NCBI GenBank assembly: GCA_003116995.1
Contig: BDSL01000120.1
Coordinates: forward strand, 62,001-126,000
Direction of reading: 5' to 3'
Length of the DNA stretch: 64,000 nucleotides
From: Yamagishiella unicocca
Lineage: Eukaryota; Chlorophyta; Chlorophyceae; Chlamydomonadales; Volvocaceae
Shown here: piece by piece, positions 23,987-37,400 of the stretch
Numbering within the stretch: the first letter of the stretch is position 1
Layout of the letters: each line of letters begins with the position of its first letter
Made by a program: the position numbers and the translations under genes
Notes under the pieces: model-generated
Databases searched by the model: none
Told to the model about the DNA's origin: nothing
Seen by the model: only the letters and a program-made list of their open reading frames with translations

Positions 23987-26900
23987 ATGAAGACTAAATT
24001 CGTAGCTTTGCTTTTGATTACAGTTGTCTTTCAGCGGTGCCACACATTCCCTACATCATGGTATCCAGAGAACTACTATTTTCCATTTGGACACGGCTGT
24101 TTAGAGCACCCGTCGAAGAGGATAGGTGCCGCGCCACATGGGACGCCCTACAATGATACGTAAGATACGCAAATAACGTTATATATACTTTCTATGAATA
24201 TATAATTTGATTAATGAGGGAGCGGGCTTGGTCGGTCACTCGGCTCATGGCGTGCGGCATGGTGGCGACGATTAAGCCGTCCTCTGGGATTCGTTCTCTG
24301 CCACATGAATTTACAGGCGAATCTCATTCATGTTCAGCGACGCTGCGAACGTGCCAGCAACTAGCTTGTGTCCTGGCGCGTCGTACACTATTAAGGTTCG
24401 TATTTTTGAACGTGTTACTGTGCTCATCACCGGACGAGGAGGGTCACGCAAGCTGCCTGCTGCGGAGTGAAATTCCTTCTGCCTAGGCGCTTTACATCGC
24501 CCGTACCTTATCATGGCACCCCGCATCTGCCATGACGGCCATGCCATCACGCGGGCCCTCTCACCACCCCCATCCCACCCCACCCCGCCGTTGAGGCAAC
24601 GCCCGCACTTTCCTTGCGCCTTCGAAGTGGCCATGCGTACTGGGTAGGGCTCTTGCGCCCTTGTGCTGCGGTAGTGCTGCTGTGTCTACTCCTCCAGGGT
24701 GCGGGTGCTTCATGAGAGGGTTAGGGGCTTGTAATCGGCGCAACTCATGGGACATTCAGGTCCCGACTTCCAATTTCAGACTCCGGACCTGTGTAAGCTG
24801 GGTGTCATGATACTCTTCCATCTGATGCCGCCTCCTCCCTCGAATCACTTTTCCTTGGAACCCTCCCAGTCCCCATTCCCCCGCCGACTCCTGCGTGCTC
24901 CCCCCTTGTCCCCTACTCCCTCCCTCCCTCCCTCCCTCCCTCCCTCCCTCCCTCCCTCTCCGGGGTCGCCCCACTCTGTCGGGCCTGCCCGCCCTGCAGG
25001 TGTCCTTCCCGGAACCACGACTGGCCCTGCTGTCTGCGACGCAAGGCACATTTACCTCCCCTGCGCCCACACGCTTCTGGTGAGCAGCCAAACACAGTCG
25101 GGCAGGGCGGTGTACCGGGCCAGCCAGGCCACTGAGGCCAGCCAGGCCGGCGGGTGAGGCCGGTTAGGCCAGTCAGTTAGGCCAGTTAGGCCAGCCAGTC
25201 AGGCCGCTTAGGCCAGTTAGGCCAGCCAGGCCGGCCAGGCCAGTTAGGTCAGTCAGGCCACTTAGGCCAGTCAGGCCAGTTAGGCCAGTCAGGCCGGCCA
25301 GGCCAGTTAGGTCAGTCAGGCCCGCAGCAGGTGGTCGCAGCAACTCCTTTCCATGTTGCGCGCACCACACGGTGCGGCCCCTCCGGACTGAGCTATCGCT
25401 CCACGCTTACACCCACCGCCACCGTAACACCACAATGCGGCGCACCGCTGGGTCCGCTGCGTGTGCTGTGCGTGCTGTGCGCGTTCAAGCTGGGCGTGTC
25501 ATGGCTGGCCTCCAAGGCATTCGCCCCTGCGGACAGCAGTGTTGGTGGGGCACTGCCCTGCTGTCAGGTGGCAGCAACACATGTCGCCCACACCCGCGCC
25601 CCCGGCCTCGTAGTTGCCTGTCGTACATGGGTCTTCCATGCAGCCCCCCGGCCACCGGGCTCCCAGCGGCAAAAAACTGTTATTACTTTTAAAGCAGCTC
25701 GGATGAAAGAAATCAAACTTATTTTAGGCTGGCATACAGTGTATGAAGCTGAGACGCGGTGCTGCCGGCCCATTCTGCGGGGACCTTTGGGACGGAGATT
25801 CATGTCGGCACTTGTGCGCCTGGTACCAGCGACATCGCTTCTTCTTAACAGGCGCCTGCACGTGTTCAACAGGCGCCTGCACGTGTCTATGCCTACTGGA
25901 GCAATACGCGCATGCACGTGTTAGTTCGTTCGGAGGCCACTGTGTGGAGGAGACGCGCGCCTGGTGCGCCAACGTGCCCTGCCCTGAGGGGCCGCCTGAG
26001 GGGCCGCCTGAGGGGCCGCCTGACGCGGAATATATATATATACATGTGTCTGCAACGCGGCGACGTTTCCTCGTCCTCATGCACCTGCCCAAACAAACCT
26101 GGCCCGCATTCGACCCACCATCCTCTCCTGCTGCTGGCGGCCTGCCCAACTGACGCAACGGCCCAAGAGCTAATCCTGCCGCCCGCTCCAACCCCGGCCC
26201 CCCCCCCTCCGCAGCCCGAACCGTGTGGATTTGGGCAGATCCACGCCGGAGAACGTCAAGCTGGTCTTCATCCTGAAGTTCAAGGTGCCGTGTGTCTCGG
26301 GAGGTGGGTGGGGTTGGGACCGGGGTCACGAAGCGAGGTGGGGTGCAGAGCGAGGTGGGGTGCAGAGCTAGATGGAGGAGAGGCACTGCTGAATCGTAAT
26401 GTGACGGTGATAAGGTAGCGTAGAACGTAGGAAAGAAGTATGATGCTAATAAAGCGGCTAAAGTAGAGAACTAAGGGGAAGGTGGCTGGGAGGATAAGCT
26501 GGTCGGATCGATGTGAACGAGGGTCGCATGGATCAGCAAATCCAATGGAAGTGGAGTCGACGTCGGAAGCGGAGAGCAGCCCCGTAGTGTCACAACAGCC
26601 CGTGAGGTGGGCTTGCGGGGAATTCGGGGGGGGGGGCGTGCACATACACATGCGGCAAGAATGTACCGGTGCACTCGCCGAGCCGCTTGGGCTGCATAAC
26701 CAGTCCGGCGCAGTTGGTTCCAGGCTTGGGCGCCTTCGGAAATAGTGAGCGGCCGGGAAGGGGGCGTGAGGAAACGTCGATGGATATGACGCCGGACGGA
26801 GAAAGAGCGAACGGCACCGGGATGGGGCGGCGCTGGTGTAAGGAGGGGCAAACGGGTTGCTAGGCGCGGGCTGGCGAGCAGGGTAGTTGGGCGGTTGGGC

Positions 26901-28869
26901 GAGGGGGTTGGGAAGCAAATGTGCTCCACGGCGGTTCCGCGGGCGCCGCATTGGTTCCTGACGGGGGAGGGGGACGGGGGAGGAAGGAAGGGGAAGGGTA
27001 TAGCGGGGAAAGCTGCGTCGCTGTTGCTCAGTGGGGCAGTTGCCATTGGCTCGGGGGCAGTCTTTGTTGGCTCGGGGGCAGTCCTTGTTGGCTCGGGGGC
27101 AGTTGCCATTGGCTCGGGGGCAGTTGCCATTAGCTCGGGGGCAGTTGCCATTGGCTCGGGGGCAGTTGCCATTAGCTCGGGGGCAGTTGCCATTGGCTCG
27201 GGGGCAGTTGCCATTAGCTCGGGGGCAGTTGCCTTTGGCTTGGGGCCAGTTGCCGTTGGCGTGGGACGCTTCGAAGCGTCCTCCCCATCCTGGAGGGCTC
27301 CCTAAGCTCGAGCCCAGCAGGCCCCCCCCGCGTTGTCCCGCCCCCTTGTCCCGGCCCCTTGTCCCGCCCCCTTGCTGCCCTCTCCCCCCCCTGGCCGTTC
27401 CCGTGTCTTGTAACCGGGTCTTCTCGCCGCCCCCCACGTCCCGGTGTCCGATGGCTATGCACCCACTACATTTCCCCAGTCGCGTTACCGGTTCTTTTAT
27501 TGTAACCCCACCCCCCCGTCCCCCCCGCCTCTTCTACGCCTGCAGGTAGCATCACCTTTAAAGTCACCTCTGCCGGTTACATCCCCAAGCAGCAATGGGC
27601 GCAAGCCACCGTGTCCATGCCCACCAAGCAAGGGTGCATTTCGGAATCATGTAAGCGCCCTCCGTGCGCTGCCTGGCATATAGCGACTCGGGTTGCTCCG
27701 TCTGTAATGTACGACCGTACGACCGTATGACCGTACGACCGTACGATCGCGTGGCTCTGAGGCGGCAAGCAGTTTGGGAGGCTGGCCTCTCGAGCCAAGC
27801 GGACTGTAGAGTGGCCCAGGGCACGGAAGGACACAGCGCCCCCTTAGCGCAGCTAATCCGATTAGCTCGGTGCCTTATCGCAGCTGTTCCAATTTGCTGG
27901 ATTATGCCCACTTGTGCTCCCGCGGCTGCCGCCCCTCTCCACCACACCACAGGCGAGCCCCCTGCCACGTTTCCATCACCAATGCCGCCACTGACACCGC
28001 CGACGCCTCCGAAGCCGAACCCGCCGCCGTCGAAGCCGAGCCCTCCGCCTCCAAAGCCGAGCCCTCCGCCACCGAAGCCGAGCCCGCCGCCACCGAAGCC
28101 GAGCCCTCCGCCTCCGAAGCCGAGCCCGCCGCCACCGAAGCCGAGCCCGCCGCCACCGAAGCCGAGCCCGCCGCCGCCGAAGCCGAGCCCGCCGCCGCCG
28201 AAGCCAAGCCCTCCGCCGCCGAAGCTGAGCCTTCCGCCTCCGAAACCGAACCCTCCTCCTCCGAAGCCGAGCCCGCCGTCTCCCAAGCCGAGCTCGCTGC
28301 CGCCGAAGCCGAGCCCGCCGCCACCGAAGCCGAGCCCTCCGCCGCCGAAGCCGAATCCGCCGCCGCCGAAGCCGAGCCCGCCGTCTCCGAAGCCGAGCTC
28401 GCTGCCGCCGAAGCCGAACCCGCCGTCTCCCAAGCCGAACCCGCCGCCGCCGAAGCCGAGCCCGGCGCCTCCAACCCCGCCACCGCAGAAGCAGGGCCCG
28501 CCACCCCCACCGTCGAAGCAGGGTCAGCTGCCGCCGCCAATACAAAAACTACCGCCGCCGAAGCAGGGCCCGGCGCCTCCAACCCCACCACCGCAGAAGC
28601 AGGGCCTGCCATCCCCACCGCTGAAGCAGGGCCCGCCGCCGTCGACAGTGCACAAACCACCGCCGCCGCTGAAGCAGGGCCCACCATCGCCATCGCCGAG
28701 CCTGCGCTCACCATCGCCGAAGCCGACGCATAGCCCACTGCTGCCGATATCAAAAGTAAGCCCACGGTTACCGGCGCCGAAGCGGATCCCCCCGCCGTCA
28801 ACAAAGCGGAAGCCCCCTTATCGGTCGTCGCGTCCCCCGCCGTCCCGTCGGCCGCCGCCTGCGCATTAG
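23987..28869 (+). CDS. Secreted Cys-domain plus hydroxyproline-rich (PPKPSPP) protein, partial model
   Basis: Probable extracellular-matrix glycoprotein. Exon 1 (23987-24159) gives a clear signal peptide (MKTKFVALLLITVVFQ) then HGCLEHPSKR and PYND. Exon about 26216-26287 encodes STPENVKLVFILKFK. Exon 27547-27652 encodes SITFKVTSAGYIPKQQW and KQGCISES. The last exon, 27951-28869, continues in phase as CEPPATFPSP into about 25 PPKPSPP-type units, followed by a Lys/Pro-rich, basic C-terminus and stop at 28867. Pro-rich stretches like this are typically hydroxylated and glycosylated in volvocine walls. At least one exon between 24160 and 26215 is not resolved; a candidate is 25002-25081. The HG..L..P.(S)R...PYND pattern faintly recalls the start of AA15 lytic polysaccharide monooxygenases, but His is not at the predicted mature N-terminus, so I do not call it that. 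Confidence 0.5.
24917..24958. repeat. (CCCT)n simple repeat
   Basis: About ten CCCT tetramers inside the unresolved intron region of the proline-rich protein gene. Confidence 0.95.
25155..25325. repeat. 9-10-bp minisatellite GGCCAGTTA/GGCCAGTCA
   Basis: About 17 variants of a GGCCAGTYA unit in the first-intron region of the proline-rich protein gene. The copies drift by single bases, so this is an old array. Confidence 0.9.
27030..27256. repeat. 21-bp minisatellite in intron
   Basis: Ten to eleven copies of GGGGCAGTTGCCATTGGCTCG, alternating ATTGG and ATTAG forms, in the intron before the exon at 27547. The unit is a multiple of three, so open frames cross it on both strands; these are artefacts. 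Confidence 0.95.
27441..27507 (+). repeat. Dispersed intron repeat, copy 2
   Basis: Near-identical to 13307-13370 (see there). It ends about 40 bp before the acceptor of the 27547 exon. Confidence 0.8.
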
Positions 28870-30659
28870 GACGTCGGCTGTGTACCCTCTTCCGTGTACC
28901 CTCTTTTACCAATGTGCTCAATGCACCTAGCGTCAATGCACCTAGCACCGGTGGGCACCGCGCGAGCGATCCGACCCTGGTGACAGGACGGCGAGGATGC
29001 AAATGCAAGGTCACGGGCGGAGAGGGACGGGGCGGGTTTGGCCGGGGATACGTGTGTTGCAAATGCGGAGGCGAGGCCACGGGGGGTTTAAGGAGAATCC
29101 GCGAATCCACGGGGGGGATGGGGGGGATTGGCCGTGCGTACATGAGTGTTAGTCCACCACTGAGCCGCGAGACTCCACGGGAGGCGTGTATGTCTGCGTG
29201 CGTGTGTGTATGTGTGTGTATGTTGACTTACCGCCAAGCCGCGTGTCCAAATTTACCGGGAAACTCCCCCCACGGGAAATGAACAGTGCATGCAGCACGT
29301 GTGTGTGCGTGTGCGTGTGCGTGATGGCAGGAGCCTGTTTAGGCAGCCCCCAGGGACCCGCTGCAAGACGCGTGTCGTGTCGTGCGCGTGCGTGTATGCG
29401 CGCGCACGTGTGTGTGTGTGTGTGCGTGTGTGTGGGGTGGGTGGGTGGGAGGGTGTGGGTGGATGTGGGTGGATGTGGGTGGATGTGGGTGTCATCGGAA
29501 AGAGAATGCATGTGAGAGGGTGCGTGGCGTGAAGGAAGAGTTCGTTATGGTCGCATTGTAGTCCGCACAGAGCTTTGGGGGTCAGACGCTCCTTTCGCCA
29601 AGCATTGAAGTAGGATGGTCCCGGCACTATCGTGCCGTTATACATACGTAGCTATACCTCTAGAATACATCATTGTACCTTTCAAGTAGCGCAGTAACCC
29701 ATCGCCACGCCTTGCGGGTGTGAGATGAGTCGGCGGCTCGCTCGTGCAGCTAGGGCGGGCGTACCCTCCTCGCGCGTTTAATGGTGGCATAACACCCTAC
29801 CTGTGGCCGATTTTTCTGGGCTAGGACGTCGAAATGCGTCGTGGCGATAGCCGTATTCGCCGTGTCTCGGCCACGGTCACTTTACACCTCACGGACATGG
29901 CATCGCAAGCAAACCTAGACCCTGCTTGCTTGCAGGTCCCTGTTTTCGAGTAGGGCTTCTTTTGCGGGGATACCGTCCGCATGGGGGCATTGGCCGTCCT
30001 CATTCCGCGACCGGACTGGGATCCGAACCGCCGCCGGCAACGTTATCATGCCCTAGCACCGGCATTGTTCTGATTCTGCCCGCGTAACCAAAATCACGCC
30101 ACAACAGGCATAGCCGGTCCGCGGGCACTAGTCGTGGTCTCGGTGCCGCTCCGGAGACGCAAATCTGGCGCGTGGCAGTTGGTGTGAAACATCTCGCGAG
30201 TGCGTTGATAGGTACGGCGCAATGACAGTACGTAACGGACTTCACCTTTATCATCTGGTAGCTTACGGCTGCAAGTGGTAGCTGGCACACAGTCGGAGTC
30301 GTCGGAAGGATAGGATGCGCACATCGGGCCCATTTGGCCTACGCCACCTTTGGCATCTCCGGCCGTACGAGGTGCTCAGTTACAGGCGTGTAACGACAGT
30401 GCCGAGCGTCTGTTGCCCCGCAAATAGCAGTGCAGCTGTGGGGCGATGCGTGCTTCGGCCGGGAGTCAGAGGTACCCGGGTCAGCACCCGGAATGAAGAG
30501 GTCGCGGCTTGCGACGCTCCACCTGTTTGCCCATTGTGTCTACAGCCTGGAAAGTATGAAGCACGGGAAACCACGCTCCCCAAGACAACCCGGGCCGATC
30601 ACGAATCCACCAGTACCACAGCCGGTCCCCCGCACACAAGGCGACTGCCCTTGTGTCTA

Positions 30660-30771
30660 CAGCCTGGTCAGCTACAGCCTGGTCAGCTACAGCCTGGTCA
30701 GCTACAGCCTGGTCAGCTACAGCCTGGTCAGCTACAGCCTGGTCAGCTACAGCCTGGTCAGCTACAGCCTG
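30660..30771. repeat. 15-bp tandem repeat CAGCCTGGTCAGCTA
   Basis: Seven near-perfect copies. The unit is a multiple of three, which explains the repetitive open frames on both strands. There are no spacers, so it is not a CRISPR array. Confidence 0.95.
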
Positions 30772-30994
30772 AGCGCCTTGGGTAGCGTATGGATCAGGAC
30801 GGCCGGAGTCGGCCGGCCACGGCCACCTAGTGTCCGCGACCAGCCGAAGACCGCTGTGGGGCATGGCAACATAAATTCCCTGGTGTGCTCCCTGCGCTCT
30901 CTGCTGAGTCAGCAACGGGACACAGCCGGCCCGGTACGCGGTTCTCTCCAGCGCTCCAGGGCTTCGCGCGCGCCGGCCTCTGGTGACACCGCAT

Positions 30995-31200
30995 GGCGAT
31001 GTGCCCGCTGAGGGTTCTGCCTTTTGGTCTGGAACCCATTGCAACACGTACTACTACCGCATGTGGCACAGCTCCGCTCTGTTGAGTGCTGACACCCAGC
31101 AGCAGAAGCGCAGGAGGGTGCTTCCCCCTGGGTGGGCGGAGTATTGGTAGGACACGTGTCAGGCGATGCGCCCGATGGCTTTACCATATGCCCTCGGGCC
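30995..31200 (-). mobile_element. SINE-like dispersed repeat, minus-strand copies
   Basis: Read on the minus strand it contains two related blocks: TTGCAATGGGTTCCAGACCA followed by ...GGGCACATCGCC, and GTTACAGTGGGCCCGAGGGC followed by CCATCGGGCGCATCGCCTGA. The same blocks recur on the plus strand at about 31290-31365 and 51405-51640. GGTTCCAGACC is close to the RNA polymerase III B box. The SINE assignment is inference. Confidence 0.45.
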
Positions 31201-31289
31201 CACTGTAACGGTTTCTACATACAACGCAGAAGGGGGAGACCCAAGTCAAGGGTGGCCAAACAAGATGTGTGTACCCGTCAGGACAGAGA

Positions 31290-31365
31290 TGTCTCCGCTT
31301 GCCGAGCTGTGCCAAAGTGTTCGCTACAATGGGCTCCAGACCAAAACGTGGAATCAGCGGGTACA
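31290..31365 (+). mobile_element. SINE-like dispersed repeat, plus-strand copy
   Basis: GAGCTGTGCCAAAGTGTTCG and CTACAATGGGCTCCAGACCA match the inverted copy at 31020-31090, so the two form an imperfect inverted pair about 230 bp apart. Confidence 0.4.
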
Positions 31366-34300
31366 GGAACTCATGAGCTGGTTCATTTAGCGCTCGTAGC
31401 AACCAGCACTGAAACTTCGTCGACGCAGGGGTACCCCTTAATCCTTCAGGACGGAGGCTTCAGGACGGAGCGAGTTTACGCCGATGCAATGGAGCTTCAT
31501 TCATGAGAGCTTCAACACATGGGCGATGCGCCACCCGACTGCGTCGGACGCGTATTGGCACGGCCGGCGCAGGCCAGCAGCGGCAGAGGTGCAGACGCCT
31601 CGCGAGTAGGTGTTTGGTTGGCATGAGTGCTTCCCTGGGTGGTGCCGAGGGCGGCGGTTCGACTCGTTAACTGGGCATTATCTGGGTCGCACAGGCTACA
31701 TCCGTCTAATGCATTCGGCGATATGTGCAGACTGTTGTTTTTACATGCTGACGTTGTGCGTGCCGCGAGTTCGGTATCCTTCAATGTCCGCGATGTCAGC
31801 TGGAATTCATGTATTCCTTTGCAACAATTAGCGCTTTCAAAGCTCGATCCACTCGTTGGTGCTGGGCATCACATAGAGCCAGTAGGACCGGGTGAGCCCA
31901 ACGAATTTGTACGACCGACTCGATCGGAAGTCGAAACCGCGTAAACAACGCTCCGAGCGGACAGGCCCAGGGTGTGGCGGGGGCGCAATGCGCGCAATGG
32001 AGGACGGATTTAATGGAGTGCCCCGTATATGAGCCTCTCAGGCGGGCTGCGGATCTCCCTGTTGGTCAGAAAATGCAAGATGTGATGACTACATGGGATC
32101 AGGCGAAGCTGGCAACCTTCTGGCGCAGATCCAGAGAGAGTGACGAGAGTCATTGCGGGATTGATACGCTTCCTGGTTTGTGATTGGAATTCCGTAATAG
32201 CAATGGGGGATACATGTTGGATGTTGCTGGCCACATACAGTACGAAATATAATGTAACCTTATCTAATTTAAGGCGGTGACAGTGTGACAGTGCTGGAAT
32301 GCGCACCAAGCCTCGCATAGGGGTTGGACTTCGAGCTCACCAGCTGACGTGGACAAATGCCGGAACTGCGCATCTCAATGTAAAACCGTCTTTAGCTAGG
32401 GCCTGCTCTGGGCGTGCGCCGAAATGAGCCTGGTCAGGTGCACCCAGGTGCATATTGGTGACGCTGCACTGCGCCGCACACACCGCCGAAGTCGTCTCCC
32501 GATGACTTCGGCTGTCCCCGACATGCCCCATTCCTGCACCAAGCCTAAAGTTGGCATCATTCATATCAAGTGGCACCGAGTGGCAGTGGCCACTCAAGAT
32601 CGGGCGCGGCCGACAGTGCACCCTCAGCATGATAACTATTCCGCGGGTCCAGGCGCGCCTGGGGGGCGCTATTCTCCCAAGGAACGCCAAGAGATGAACC
32701 TAGTCAACCAAAGAAAGAGCGGGGGCGATGATCCAAGGGCAGGCACGGTCGCCAAGCACTAGTACAAACAGCCATGCTCACCACCGCGACGACTTCAATC
32801 CATTACCTGCACACGGTTAATTAGCAACAGATAATTATGTAACTGGCGATGATCCGACCTAGAATCCTGGGGGCCGCTGGCATCCACTCCCGCTTCGAGC
32901 GACCTACTTTGCGCATGGAGGCGCAAGAAAAATATACCGGTCGTATGTACATGTCGAACAAATATTTAAGATAGGAAATGTTCTGAAGGATCAAAGGCCG
33001 CGAATCGGCCAACCTTACAGACGTAACGGTCTGCCATGGCCTGACAACCTATAATTTCCATGGGAGTTCCTCCATACGTCGCTGCAAGGATGCGGGCGTC
33101 TTCTTTCATAGTCAATCAACAACGAGCTCTCTGCAGTCGTCTAATTGTGTGTAGCGACTGCGACGGCGTAAACATGAAAGTGTGACCAGGTGCAAGGCTC
33201 GTCACTGTGGAATACTTCGCCCTTGTCGACCAAATAACTGCGTATGACGTTGGCTACTAGCAACCTTGACCACTCACATGCTACACACGTAGTACACATT
33301 ACAATTAGCTCGTTTTGCCTTTTGCGCGTACACCGGTGTACACCGGTGCGATCAACGCAATACAGATACTTATTTCTTCCCAAAGATGAATCGATGAATG
33401 GGTGATGTTACCGTGCGCGGACCTGCGGCGACGGTCCTTTATTTCGTTGCGAATGTGCTTCAGGACTTGCATTAAAACACCAGAGACCCGAATCTCATCA
33501 ATATAGAGAGACTCAGCCTAACAGTCTTTATTGCTCTTTATTGCCTCTACTCATGCGCAGCGCAAGGTACCGGTATATCGCTTAATGGCGCCATATGGGT
33601 GATCGTAGTAAGCCGCGCGACCTCTAAATGCAACATCATCGCCCTAAATGCGTAGTGCTGGCATGTAATGTTCATCAAGTCGATAGCTGTACACCTCAAT
33701 CCGATGACACCACACCGGTGCGGAATGCTTAGGATTCATATTAGCCACAATCGCGGTTGCCTTCGTTTATCCATGAATGCTTAGACAGAAACGATCATGT
33801 TGGGTTCCATAGTCACAGCGGATATCGATGGTCCAAAAACTTCCGGGAAGCAAGTGTGGGTTTGAGCACAGAAGAAGGATGAAGCCGTTATATGCGCATA
33901 CATTGGATGGACTGCAGACACACAAATACAGTAAAGGGGTATTACCAGCAAAGGCAGAGTGAGTGCAATAGTCGCAATGGACAGGCGTTATCGAGAAGAG
34001 TAGTTGGATCGGGCAACCACTTTCATACTAAGAATGCCTGGGAGCCAGCAAACCAATGCATATCGGCATAGGCATAGGTAAAACGCGATGTTTGCACGGT
34101 ACGTCTTTATGGAAGACGTGCGTCCGCGACTGTTGATTATCAAATACGGCGTTGGACGAGCTGTGTGGCCAGTTGCCGAATACTCTGTGAGTCAACTTGT
34201 AAATGCGTAGGTATCATGAATAGTTCAGGGTGTGAAAATTCGCAGTAACTGGTACAGGATTCCCTATTCACATGCGACTCGACTGGACGGGAGTTGGTGG

Positions 34301-34443
34301 GCATTCCAATCCGTACTCTCGAGGGGGGGGGGAGATTCGTTTCTTCAGTACTTAATCAGCCGCAAGGCCATCCATTAGTACCTCTACACTCCGTGTGTCG
34401 ATCAGGTTTACATCGTGGTGACGTACCCACTGACAAGAAGATC

Positions 34444-37400
34444 ATGGCAACTATGATCGGCGCTGGGCTGAAGGTCGTCGGCTGCAGCGTTGAGCGTACG
34501 CACAAGGCCGGGAAGTTTGCTTATGTTAATCACGAGAGGACTTCCAGGCCAGTTTGCGGCGGCCTCCTGTCCCGCCTTCCGGCAAACCGGCAATCTCTAG
34601 CGTTCCGGAACTACGCCGTGGCGACGCCGAACGAGTCGGCTACGACTTCGCAAAGCTTGAAGATTTCACCGTCGTCACCCGGTGGATCCGCTGGCGCAGA
34701 TGTCCAGACGTGGAAGTGCTCCATTCGCTCAACTGCCCCGCTGCTCGGGTACGCGCGCCTCTGTACCAGGCCGCATTACTAGTACCAGGCAGCGGAAATT
34801 TCGATCAACACTTTTTCAAGTGCGTTCATAGAGTGCCTCTTCCTATTATGGTGGTTTCACATAGGGCCTCTTTGTATTCCGTGCCATATGTGTTCGGTGG
34901 CCGCGCTGAAGGATTGCTGCTCCTTGCTCGCGTGCCCCATGCAACATTAGGGACACGGGCACGCGGCTGGAGGTCGCCGTGATCGACACCGACACGGAGC
35001 TGCGCAGCGCCACCTTCAGCGTCGACAGCTGGCGGCCCCCCAAGGAGGTCACTGCCAGCGACGGCACCATCGGCTGGGTGCGCGAGGGTGCCATCACGCT
35101 ACCCATCGCCATGAAGCTCCCCGGTGCCGTACTGGTTCGCAAGATCGCTGACAAGGCGAGCCCGTCCGTGGACTACATTGGCTCGATCGATCTGATCAGG
35201 TATGTCGGGTCGAGACGGGCTTGAGGGGTTGGCATAAGGACCCTGGCTGGGGGGGGAGGGAATGACGAACGGAACCCGGCAGCCTGCATATCACCCCATG
35301 ACGAGTACCGGCAACTGCTGCCTGGTTAAGCTCCATCCCGTACGTCTCCTGCCTTACGCCTTGCAGCGCGACATCCGTACACCACGTCCCGGCTCAGAGC
35401 TGGGTGTCTTCTGAGCACGGCTGGCGCGTGTTCTTCACGGGCAAGGCCTACCTGCCCAAGGACACGCCGGTGTCGCTGACGGACGAGCGACAGCGCGAGC
35501 TGGAGGACCTGCGGGTGGGTAGCGATTGGATGGGGCGGTACGGACGAAACGGGGTTTGAAGGTTGGAGGGGGACTGACGTCCATCAACTCGGGTGCAACA
35601 CGTCCCGCATTCCGTCGCGCCCAGCTGCTGCCATCAGCCACGGAGCTCTGCCCCGCCACCTCTCTTCATACCTCTGCCTCTCTCCGCTCTGCCGCAGGGC
35701 ACCCCCGAGACGCGAGTGCAGGAGCGCAAGGGCGCCGACCGCATCTACTGGTACCAGGTGGGGAGGGAGCGAGTTGGGGGATGCCGGTCGGTCTCGCTAC
35801 CAACTTACATGGTCTAGTTACGTCTCACACAAGAATAGAAGAACGTATCCCGACGGCGGCCTGGCTTCTGCGGTTGTGCAGTCCGTACTGCGTCTTGCCA
35901 AGCCCCTTTCCCCGAGCTGTGGCATTGACGTTTAGCCCAGGTTTTAGTGATGGCGACGGCAGTTTGGGCTACAGTGATGGTGTTGGTGTTGGCTGGCCAC
36001 GACATCTTGGCGACAATTCGTGCAGCCGCGTGCGCACTGAGCGGTGGCCATTGCTAGATTACGTTCCTCCCGCCCCTCCCTCCCCTCGTGTCTTTTTCGC
36101 AACTTCCCTCCTCGCAGGTGTACGACGACCTGAGCGCCGGGAAGGACGGCAAGCTCGTCCGCCCCAACCTGGGTGGCTCTAAGGAGCTGCCGTACCCGCG
36201 CCGCAGCGCCACCAACCGCGGCGTCGAGGCGGACGGCCGCGAGAAGGCCCCCCGGGTGGAGGGAGCGGAGTTCTGGCTCCAAAAGGGTGCGTGGGGCAAG
36301 CGTGGGCTGCTCTGTTGTGGGTTGGCTTCTCCTCCCTAGGCGCCTCAGGCTTCCGCCCGCAGGTCGCATAGGGGCTCAACAGGGGGTTGGCTTCCACCCG
36401 CGGGTCGCTTAGGAGCTCAGCATTGGGTTGGGAGGTAGGGCTGCGCCGCTGTGGGCTGGCTTCCGCGCCTGCTGGAGCGTCTGCGGTTGCTGTCCTCAGG
36501 GCAAGCGTCCCGCGACCTCAGCACCCCACATCACCCGTGCTTCCAAAGTAGCGTTTCCTACGTTCGTAAGTAATCCATCTTTTGTTGCTTCTGGTAACGG
36601 ACGCGGACTGACGGACTCCGTCCAGTAGTCCGCGGATGGATGCAACCCGTCATGTATTAGTAGTTGCTTGGTGCTTGGTGAGAAACCAACCATTAACCAC
36701 TAACCACCAACCAACGACCATCTCAACCAACGACTTTTGCATGTGACTCTCGATGTGTGCGGTGATCTGGGCCGCAGACGACACGTTCAGCTTCGACAAG
36801 GGTCAGGACTTCAGCGGCGCCGCGCTGCAGGGCGGCCTCAACGCCGCCTTCGCCCTAATCGCGGTGAGCAGCTACTCCGCTTGCCTCCATGCATATGGCT
36901 GCTTCCGATGTCACGTTTCACGTAACGTGACCTCCAACCTTACCTGCCATGGTTCACGTGTCCCATCCCGTGCCAACCCTCCCCACCCACCCACCCGCGC
37001 CCTGCAGGAGGCCGCCAACCAGAAGAACCGTGCGCCCGTCAACCTGGTGCCTACGCTGCTGCTGGGCGCCGCTCGCCAGGCTCTCGCCGGCATCCTTCCT
37101 GGATCGGAGAAGCCTCTGGACAACTTCGAGGACTTCGCGGACGTTGTATCCCTGTTCAAGAAGGTGGGATGGTGGCAGGCGCCATGGCTGGGGTGGGAGG
37201 AGGATAAGGGACTCGCTCGGTTGCGTGGGCCACCTGGCAGACCGCTGAGACGGCATGGGTGATGCACGGAAAATACCATGTCTTTGGTTTTTCCGATGTG
37301 CCTAGCCTTCGTTGACAGTTTTCCGTTGTGTTATTATTGCAGGACGCCTCCGCCTCCGGTGGCGCCTTCGCCAGCCTGCTGCCCACCAAGCTCTACCCCG

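Larger units (their letters stand above)
28870..34443. other. Long intergenic region with satellites and SINE-like repeats
   Basis: After the proline-rich gene come GT- and TGTGGG-rich runs (29190-29500), a 15-bp satellite (30660-30771) and SINE-like copies (about 30995-31365). From about 31700 to 34300 composition is lower in GC and I see no gene, RNA gene or clear repeat. The promoter of LOX copy 1 must be at its right end. Confidence 0.6.

Noticed and set aside
27902..29143. 413-codon Ala/Ser-rich open frame on the minus strand, and a 287-codon Ala/Glu-rich plus frame at 27870-28733
   Set aside because: Shadow frames of the PPKPSPP repeat; only the Pro frame connects in phase to upstream exons.
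30000..30110. GGTTCGGATCC on the minus strand as a possible tRNA B box
   Set aside because: No A box at proper spacing and no acceptor-stem pairing; not a tRNA gene.
30660..30771. Regular short repeats that could be taken for a CRISPR array (also 56696-56890, 27030-27256)
   Set aside because: Copies are contiguous with no unique spacers, and the genome is eukaryotic. These are minisatellites.
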